Origin: Holtermannia corniformis
Lineage: Eukaryota; Basidiomycota; Tremellomycetes; Holtermanniales
DNA length: 64,000 nucleotides
Direction: 5' to 3'
Assembly: GCA_001599935.1 (NCBI GenBank)
Contig: BCIJ01000004.1
Span: 328,491-392,490, forward strand
Both the position numbers and the translations under genes were made by a program. The notes beneath the pieces were generated by a model. It made no database searches and was not told the DNA's origin. It worked only from the letters and a program-made list of their open reading frames with translations. This document shows positions 56,738 to 64,000 of the stretch, piece after piece; within the stretch, counting starts at the first letter, position 1, and every line of letters begins with the position of its first letter.

Positions 56738-57985
56738 TGTCGACGTTTGCCACCTCTTGACCGAGCGTGCGGCAGATCGACGGAACATCGGCAACCGACC
56801 ACGTGGCAATGATCCGCGGTTGAGAGTGGCGGGGGGGTTAACGTCGGTATTACGGCGTTACGATCGCTCGCAGAGATTTCTCGAGTGTCTCCCGCCGGCC
56901 ATAAAGCAGTGTGCTTTCTAGTCCCCTCTCGACATTCAACCCAGTTGTACAACTTGTCGCGGGCCATCAGATCTGTGAGTCTCGTCTACTTTTATCACCC
57001 TACTACTGCACCACGCAACGCTTGCGTGTTTGCCTGGTGCTTAAAGTGATGACCTTCTATCTTTTCTCTCCCCGTCTTATCGACCATGTCGAAACAGAGT
57101 TCAGGGCCTCCTTCGCCGGAGTCACCCGCCAGCCGGTCAATGTCGTACTTGTGCCCACTGCCCGGTCTATTGCTTTTGCCAGCGCTTCGTCTGATCCTAC
57201 ATGTCCTTCTCGCGTGTCTCAAGTTGGAGCCATCCACTGACACTGTGTCAATAGGTTACTCTGGTCTGATAGCCCGCTTCGCAGCCTCTTGTGAGTTTCT
57301 GCTTTCGTCTGCCACCACGACCCGCTGCGCTGCACGCATGACGATATCATACCAACACATCCGCAGTTTTCACTGACGCCGCCCGTCCCCCCTTCGCACG
57401 GGGGTGAGTCTTCGCGCCCTCGGCGTGCAAGTTCTCACGCTTGGCCGCTCGTCTGCCCGCGCTATCCCAAACGCTGGATTGATGGCATTTACTTGAACCT
57501 ACTTGCCTCTCTGGCGGGCGTGGGCTGGCAGCGGCTGGGTGTTGACGGCCTCGGTCCTTTCCGGGATCGGGGTTTGTGTGGCTGTGAAGTGTAATACCCT
57601 TCCTTGGAAGTCTGACTCCGTTTTTTTCCCGTCTTTGGTCGATCGATGAGGCAGTGCTGACCTCATCTAGGTGGTCGTAGTCGTTGAGTACTTGCTATGT
57701 ATCCTTGCCTTATTTGCTTCATTGAACATGCTTCGAAGCTCGTACAAGCTCATTTCCCGCTTCCGATTTTTGCCTGGGCGCAGTGGCCGGCTCTGGGCAA
57801 ACCGCATCCTGGCGGACTCCAATGATGCGCACATCCTTATCACAGCGATTCTTCGCAGTGAGGACTGGCCATACCCCACGAACAGCTTCACTCAATACAC
57901 CATCCTCGTCCAGTGGCAACCGCGCCACTAAGCAAGTCGCCAGCATCCTCGCACTACCCCGCACGCCCATCAGCTCTCGCCGATC
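56738..57985. other. Long intergenic region, possibly hiding one small gene
   Basis: Contains a pyrimidine-rich tract (57055-57085) immediately before an ATG at 57086 that opens MSKQSSGPPSPESPASR, which looks like a genuine fungal start. I could not follow it in phase beyond about 57240, although a proline-rich piece (SLTPPVPPS) lies near 57370. A second T-rich tract is near 57620. It may be a spliced small gene or the 5' leader of the next gene. No repeats seen. Confidence 0.25.
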
Positions 57986-58300
57986 ATGCCATGTCTCACC
58001 GGTAACTCCTTGGTCATAAGCGACTGCAAGAGGCATGCTAACGCCACCCTCGTCGAAGTCAAGATCACGACAGCAGATGACGGCCACAAAATGGCCAAGA
58101 CGGCGTATCATTGCCCGGAGTGCTACAATGTCCGATACAAGTCCTTCGAGAGCGCCGAAGGTCTTGCTTACTATTCGGAGACTTACGAGTGGATGGGGCT
58201 ACAGCTTGGGTCTGACTTGGATCCCTTCGATAACAAATCGCCTTCAGGCGTGAAGCTGACGCCGGAAGGGATGCAGGCTATCAAACAGTCGTCGTCCTGA
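57986..58300 (+). CDS. Small cysteine-motif protein, family member B
   Basis: Intronless, 104 codons from MPCLTGNSLVISDCK to QSSS. It shares with member C (next gene, same strand) the pattern DCK/SCS-N-H, VEVKITT, DGH, TAYHCPxCxNVxYK, Tyr-x-Trp, and a Pro-x-x-V-(K/R)-L-x-P tail. Cys14, His17 and the later C-x2-C are candidate zinc ligands. No signal peptide or membrane segment. The gap to member C is about 300 bp. Similarity to C is obvious by eye and to A is weaker. The ATG used is the first in frame; a second ATG five bases on leads to an immediate stop in another frame. Function unknown. Confidence 0.65.
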   Translation: MPCLTGNSLVISDCKRHANATLVEVKITTADDGHKMAKTAYHCPECYNVRYKSFESAEGLAYYSETYEWMGLQLGSDLDPFDNKSPSGVKLTPEGMQAIKQSSS

Positions 58301-58600
58301 TCGCTTGAAAGAGCTCCTCGGACTTGGAACAGGACGAGGTAGTAGACGCGCACATGCATTGGAGCGTCAATGTTCGCGAGGTTGTTTACTTAACAACTTG
58401 GTCCTTCCTTTGAAGTGACGGAGCTGAAGATACTATTCATGCTCTCTGGGCTCTTTCGCTGGCCGCCGCGGATACGCACCCGTCGCGGAGTCGCCAGCAT
58501 GCTCCCCTTGTCTTGCACATTCGCCTCCGAACCGACCACACTAGCGTACATAAGATGGAGCTGCTGTTCTCTGCATGCCATCCGTCTCGCGCTCTTTAGA

Positions 58601-59002
58601 ATGTCGACAATCACCGACGACTCTGAGCCGATGTTCAGCTGCAGCAATCACGTCAGTGGTAATGTGATCGAGGTAAAGATCACAACGTCCGCTGATGGCC
58701 ACGCGGCGGAAAGAACGGCATATCACTGCCCAACGTGCCGCAATGTTCAATACAAGTACTTGGATGATGACACTGGGCTTGCCATGAGTGCCGGGTATTA
58801 CATGTGGACAAACCTAGGCGAAGGCATCGACTTGACACCGCAAGATGGCGCTCCCACTGCGGTCAGACTCGCCCCCGCAGGATGGGCGGCGGTTACTAAT
58901 GCAGACCTGAGCTATAGCAGCCCAGACAGCCTCAAGAAGCGAGACACGTTTGCGTCGAACTTCAGTTACGGGTCGTCTCTGACAGATAGTCAGCAGCTGT
59001 GA
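58601..59002 (+). CDS. Small cysteine-motif protein, family member C
   Basis: Intronless, 133 codons from MSTITDDSEPMFSC. The core is FSCSNHVSGNVIEVKITT, then DGH and RTAYHCPTCRNVQYKYLDD, so the Cys/His and C-x2-C positions match member B. A Tyr-x-Trp (YYMWTNLGEG) and a V-R-L-x-P tail also match B. It adds a ~30-residue C-terminal extension rich in Ser/Tyr. The same open frame extends upstream to 58415 (hydrophobic/basic), but I chose the ATG at 58601 because the similarity to B begins just after it. Tandem arrangement with B points to a local duplication. Confidence 0.65.
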   Translation: MSTITDDSEPMFSCSNHVSGNVIEVKITTSADGHAAERTAYHCPTCRNVQYKYLDDDTGLAMSAGYYMWTNLGEGIDLTPQDGAPTAVRLAPAGWAAVTNADLSYSSPDSLKKRDTFASNFSYGSSLTDSQQL

Positions 59003-59224
59003 TAAGGACATATGCGTTACTCGAATGCATCACGTTATTGGCATGTTGTAGCAGTACTGGACGTTCGGGTGTGAGTGCGAAGCGCCCGGCGCGGTCATTC
59101 AGCAATATGAGTTCAGGTTCAGCATGAGAAAATCGGGTGACCGCTCGGACACGGTGTAATGGAGAAACACCTGTGTTGCAAAGGATACATGGATGTGCTG
59201 TACAACGGCCCGACAACTCTTCAC

Positions 59225-62200
59225 TCACGACACAGCATCCTCATCCGTGTCTGACAGCTCGTACGGTGACACCCGCGTGCCGGCTCTAGCCGTCACGACG
59301 GCGTGTTCAGGCGGATGCGGTGAGGATAGCCATCTCTTCGGCTTCGCAACCGGGCGCTTGCGCTTCTTGCTCGGGTCGGGCTGGGCGGTAGCGCGTGGGC
59401 TAAGACTCGTAGTTTTCGCAGGTGGGGATTGAGGTCGTTCACTGGCTGACGTCGTCACCACCCGAGCGGGGCGCGTCGATGTGTCTGGCGCCATCTCACC
59501 GGCGCACTCATTGAGAGTATCCGAGTCTGAGGACGCTTGAAGAGACGATGAAGAAGACTGCGACAGTCTAGGATGCAGCGTTCTGCGTTCTGTCACCAAA
59601 TTCAGGAATGTCTGTCCGTGGGCGAGCGGCGGGGGTCGTGACGGCCTCGAATCGTGCGCTGGGTTGCCCACATGCGGTGATTTCGACTCGGAGGGCTGTG
59701 CTATCTGCGACGTCGCCTCCGCCGCCACGGCATTGTCGATATCGCTGTCGCTGAGTTCAGGCTGCTGTTCGTCATGCCGCGCACTGATGGGTTCAGCCGG
59801 GATCTTGACTTTGGGCGACAGTGCTTCGTCGACGGTGGGTATGTTGGCGTCTGAGACGGGTATATCCACGTCGCGATCCAACAGGAGTTCGTCAACGTGA
59901 TCTGTCGATGCCGCCAGTTCCGCGCGCTTATTGGGATAGATCTTGTCGTATTCGTCCTTGAGCGAGTCGATCGTGACCGTCCACTTCTCACGCGCTATGT
60001 GCACGTCGTCCAGGCTCCAGATGTCTTTGAAGCGCGCCTGCCACCTGCGGTTTGTATTTCGCTCAGCAGGTGACTGTTCGGGTAAGCACGGCTCAATTGC
60101 AGTTCCACACATACCTCGATAAACTTGATAATCAACTCTGGGTTCTGGAGAAGCCGCTGGGCTGTGTGCAGGAGGTACACGCCGCAATCCCAAGAGTTAT
60201 CCTGGGTCAAGCTCTTGTGGCGGTTAGCTCGGGCGCGCTAGAATACACGGTACTCACCGCCTTGGCATCGTGATAGATGGCGTTGCTCAGCGCATAAGTG
60301 GTTTTCCGTTTATCTCGAGCCTCGCAATGAAGCCAGCGATTGAGATTACGTCCGACCGCTGGATGCCCACCACCCAGAGAGTCAAACGTCATGATCCAAG
60401 CACTACGGGGTCAGCCACATCCCGCTTGTTGAACCTACCTCTTGGTACCCCATATCTCCGTTCTGACCGGTGGTGGTGGTACCTTGATTTTGGGTGGCTT
60501 GGGCAGGTCCACTGCATGAATTTCAGGCGAAGCACTGCGGTTGCCCTGCAGCAACGCGGGTGTTTGCAAGGGCACTGGCGAGCTGCTGAGTTCGCTAGAT
60601 CTTTGCCGGTTGATGTGCATGTCTTTGACGGCTGGGTTGAGGTCGTCAACGTCCATCTGATCGTCGGGTGTGGTATCTTCGGCCTCTTTTCGCGGTGCGG
60701 TTGTTTGCGGCGGGTCTTTGAATCAATACCTTGCGATTCTAAGCATGAGGAACATACTGGGATAGGTCCCGGGGATGGGTCGCGCATCATCAACCATCTC
60801 GACATCCTCAGTCATGTCGATCGACACCTTTGATGCGTCTTTCGATCGAGTTTGCGGTGTTTTAGCCTCAACACGATCGGTCGCCTCGTCACTCTCGATG
60901 AGCACGCCTTGCGGGTTGTATATGATCGCAAGGTACCAGTGCAAGCTGCAGTGTAAGCCGCATGGAGTAGAAGCCGGCTACGCACTACTCATTGATCGGC
61001 ACGACAAGGAAATCTTTGGCAAAGACGTCGACGTTGTTGCGCGCAGTCCATTTTTTGACCGCCTCGTAGCCTTCCCAGTGCAGTGGATCCTCTCGTTCCG
61101 CTTGGGATTTTCTACGCAGGGTCAGAAGTTACGTGTCAATTCGGCGACGCACCTGGCTCTCAGCTTGGCGGTCAACCTTTTGTAGAAGAACGAGTTGAAG
61201 ACGTGTACGCGCTCTGCAGCGGCCGCATCGAGTTCTTGCAGGATATGTCTGGTACTGTCAGACATTGCCGGGCATGGACTAGCACCTACTTGAGCCCAAA
61301 TTCAATCAAGGTGTCGTTGAGGTACTCTTCGCCTGCCACACGATCGCGCTCGCCGGCCGTGATGCTCATACCACCCGTGATAGGGTATTCGAATAGCCTA
61401 CCGCATCGTTAGAACGCACGCGAGAAGCGGAGGCTCACAGTTTGGTCGGGTCCTGAGACTTTACAATGCGTCGCGGGATCGAAGCGTGCCTCGAGCCGGT
61501 GTTTGCAGCGGTACTTGGCTTGACCCCAGCTAAGCGCCGACTCGATCGGATCTCTTGTTGTACAGCATCCGGCGGTGTCGCATCCACGTTGATTACCTGC
61601 GGCGACTTTGGCTTGCTTGGCTGACGGGAAGGACCTGCAATTGTGATTTTGGGTGACTCTGGTGTCGGGGACTCGGGAACCTCTTTTTCTTCACTTGGGA
61701 CCTGCGCTCCGGCATGGCTCAGACAGATTGCACGCAGCGCTTCGGACCTACGGCTGTCAGTGAACGACTGAGAAGCTAGCCGACGAACGGTACAATATCG
61801 TGCTTAGCGTGCAGCTTGAGACGTTGACAGACTTGTCCGAAGTCGTTTTCATTAGTGTCAAAGTCGAGAAGCAGGAAGAAGTCTTCCGAGGCCATGAGAT
61901 AATCGGGTCGAGGTGGGCGAGGCTGGCCGGTCCCGGACATGTTCGAACAGTGTTCATGCAACTTTCGCGCTTGGACACGAGTTAATAGAAACCCGAGCTG
62001 GAACGTTTCGTTGTGCAGCGGTAGCTGTCCACGTTCAGTTTGTGCACGGCTCCAGCTATGACGCACCAAGACGCGCTTAAACTGGTGGTCGACGTGCGTG
62101 TTGGCAAAGTTGTATATTTGCAGCTCTTTGGTCATTGTGATATACCGCAGCTTGACGCCCCGCCCGTTGAGCTTGGCAGACTTGACATCAAGCATCAGGC

Positions 62201-62993
62201 GGAGATTGCTGCTGCCGCTTGGTTGTCGGAAGGAAATCGGTGGCTACAACACGTAAGGCATGTGAGAACGGGCGTGAACACTCACATCTTTATCAAACGT
62301 CTGCTTGAGCCGCTTTGCCGGCTTTACGCCTTCATCGCTAAAGGCTTCGATGTCGTCCTTTGGAAGGTGGCGGGACGGTTCAGCGACTGGCTTCTCGATG
62401 ACTTCTGGCTCCTCTGCGTCGTCCTCGGATGATTCTGATATGTTGATGGTATCTATGGCCTTTCCCTTGCCCGCCGGTTGGCGACTCGAGGTGGCGCTCG
62501 AACCAAACTCTTTGGTCACATACGATCCAATGCCGTGGATTCGCTGCCGAGACTTGAAAGACTGCGGGTCGGTGCTGTGAGTCGCCTTGGAACCGGGATA
62601 GAAATCTCCAATCGGCCTTCTGACTTCCATTGCCTGAGTTGATTGCGGTTTGCGGGGTTGCATGTCCTTCGCCTTCCGTCCTCGTCCCTTCTGTGTGACC
62701 ATATGATTGAATGGTTCGGGAACTCGTGATGCGCCTGATGACTTCTTGGGGTAACGGTCGGCCACATTGCGGATGTGATCCTGGTCTAGTCAGTGGTACA
62801 CCATGCAAATGTGTCGTGCACGGACGATATTGTTGGGCTGTTTGATCGGAACGGCCTCTTGCTCGCTGTAAGCTATTAGCCACTGTATGCCTGCCATCTG
62901 GAACGCTCACGCGGCTCGCCGCGCTGCAAGCGACGCCTGGCGCGCCGTCCCAGCCTCCCGTCGGTCCTCCTGTCGCTCTATGTCTGTGACCAT
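59225..62993 (-). CDS. ULP2: Ulp2/SENP6-7-type SUMO protease
   Basis: C48 cysteine protease that trims SUMO chains. Early exons: 62911-62993, 62826-62865, then one from 62780 to 62286; the rest continues in several exons to 59225. The N-terminal region is basic and disordered and carries a SUMO-interaction-like motif (IDTINISESSEDD). An ordered segment follows (YITMTKELQIYNF, LMASEDFFLLLDFD). The catalytic domain starts around GERDRVAGEEYLNDTLIEF. His is in HWYLAIIYNP (near 60937), Asp in FDSLGGGHPA (near 60383), and the Gln and Cys in QDNSWDCGVYLLH (near 60190). A disordered insertion of about 150 residues between His and Asp is the hallmark of Ulp2/SENP6-7 as opposed to Ulp1. The long C-terminal tail is acidic, Ser/Pro-rich and ends SDTDEDAVS. 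All catalytic residues are present. Confidence 0.85.
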
Positions 62994-63802
62994 GGTTCAC
63001 CGAGTTGCACAGGGTTCTGCATGGGTTAAAGGACGAGTGACGGTCGAATCTGTCACTTTGGGTCCGTGTGCAGCTATCAGTCAGTCAAAGTGCCGTTGCG
63101 AAGCCAGATAGACTCACTTGCTGTACGCGGCAGTAAGTCGGCCGCACGAGCTGCGAGCTGGACCCCGCGACTCGAGAAGCTGTGTACACCCAGCCGCTTG
63201 TGACGCGTACAGCCTTGAAGCTCTCCTACTCGATCCCCACAGCTCTCTGCCGCTCTGTGGTCGTTTCAAGTTGGGGTTTGATGCTGCTCAGCATCTCAAG
63301 TTGACGTCACGTGACCTCGGCTGAGCTCGACATCGATACAGGCAAGCCTCTGTAATTGGAATCTCCATAAATGACATGTCTCTATAAATGGAGGTCAAAA
63401 TGCTCCTCTCGAGCATTTCCCTATGGTTACGGCAGGAAAATGGATACATGCCTCTTTAGATGACAACTGGGCACGCGTTCAGGATGTCCATTTACGAAAT
63501 TTTGACTTTAGAGATGCGCGAAGGCTTGGTTTGGGTCCTGTGAGCACGTCAGCAGCCGCTAAACACGCTCTGCAGTGATTGCAACGTCCCTGGCACTCGG
63601 CAGCACGCTCTCCGAGGCGCCAGAGCTGCAGAAACGGTAACGGAGGGGCGCATTGAGGCGTACCGGGTCCAAATCTAGATCATGCGCGTCTGGTGCGCGA
63701 CGCGTCTGCAGCGCGGCTCAAAGCTGGGACGGGACGCTGCAGTGCTCTGCAGCTCTTCTCACATCCCCGTCTTTGAGCCACCGACCCTCGTCATCGCACA
63801 CC
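62994..63802. other. Intergenic with AT-rich patch
   Basis: Contains the Ulp2 promoter on the left and a distinct AT-rich patch at 63340-63535 (listed separately). No gene is recognised. Confidence 0.5.
63340..63535. mobile_element. Degenerate MITE-like, terminal-inverted-repeat element
   Basis: An AT-rich island with a left end GGCAAGCCTCTGTAATTGG and a right end whose reverse complement starts AAACCAAGCCTTCGCGCA. TCTCTATAAATGGAGGTCAA on the left is mirrored by a reverse-complement TCTCTAAAGTCAAAATTTCG on the right. Short TCTNTA/AATGGA words of this sort are common in the ends of pogo/Fot1/Tc1-type elements. No transposase is encoded and the repeats are imperfect, so this would be an old non-autonomous copy. 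Target-site duplication was not identified. Confidence 0.35.
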
Positions 63803-64000
63803 ATGTCCCAGACCCAATCCCAGACCCAGCAGACGCCGCCGCCGCAGAGCCGTCCGCCGCAGCCGCCGCAGAGCCGTTGTGGTGAAGACGAACCGGGAGG
63901 TGCGAGGAACTGGGACCATAGACGGTCAACGGGATCAGAGACGCTGGAGAGAGCTGGAAGCTCTGAGTTGAGACGGGACCAAATTGTAGTTCGTGCGATT
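63803..64000 (+). CDS. 5' end of a gene running off the window
   Basis: An ATG in good context opens a frame that stays open to the last base. It starts with a Gln/Pro-rich low-complexity segment (MSQTQSQTQQTPPPQSRPP) and continues GARNWDHRRSTGSETLERAG. An intron may begin in the right part. No family can be named from 66 codons. Confidence 0.4.
   Translation, partial: MSQTQSQTQQTPPPQSRPPQPPQSRCGEDEPGGARNWDHRRSTGSETLERAGSSELRRDQIVVRAI

Noticed and set aside
62380..63000. 206-codon frame overlapping the Ulp2 5' end
   Set aside because: It begins at the same ATG region but reads through two introns and switches out of the SUMO-motif frame.

Overview
The window is nuclear DNA from an intron-rich fungus, most likely a basidiomycete (possibly a Pucciniomycotina-type yeast; I cannot place it further). 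Almost every gene is split by introns of about 43-55 nt with GTRNGT-type donors, CTNAC-like branch sites and short exons. Genes lie head-to-head or tail-to-tail with small spacers. The gene set (tetraspanin, Pot1, exocyst, GAF-type hybrid histidine kinase, MBF1, Hsp12-like, Ulp2) is typical of Dikarya. I saw no rRNA, tRNA or CRISPR array. The listed ORFs often start at GTG or TTG and run through introns, so I rebuilt gene models by joining exons in phase; small coordinate errors of a base or two are possible.

Layout, left to right. 1-16 kb: 3' part of a tetraspanin, RRP9 (U3 snoRNP WD40 protein), a long POT1 telomere protein with an N-terminal extension, a BEM3-like PX/PH/RhoGAP protein, and an unrecognised gene divergent from it. 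15-24 kb: SEC10 exocyst subunit, an Hsp12-like stress protein, CDC123, an unknown proline-rich protein and prefoldin subunit 6. 23.8-30.2 kb: a divergent pair, homoserine kinase (THR1) and spliceosomal SmE. Each carries one intron of about 2.3 kb where about 50 nt is normal, and the THR1 one holds decayed, inverted DDE transposase fragments. 30-45 kb: an unknown protein with a KP-rich tract, an MFS sugar transporter, a GAF hybrid histidine kinase, a PPR-like protein, a Reb1/TTF1-type Myb protein and a probable Mediator Med10. 45-64 kb: a secreted double-psi beta-barrel protein, MBF1, an ABCC transporter, three related small cysteine-motif proteins around a Cid2/MIX23-like gene, a Ulp2-type SUMO protease, a degenerate MITE-like AT-rich patch and the start of a gene leaving the window.

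Most genes are housekeeping and do not form one pathway. Shared themes are coordinate promoters between divergent pairs (RhoGAP/unknown gene, THR1/SmE) and two adjacent sensing or transport genes (transporter and histidine kinase) that are transcribed towards each other.

Most worth following up: the paired giant introns in THR1 and SmE with transposase debris; the small paralogous family with a TAY-x-C-x2-C motif at 55.2-59.0 kb; the extra N-terminal region of Pot1; and the MBF1 start codon cut off from the rest of the gene by an intron.
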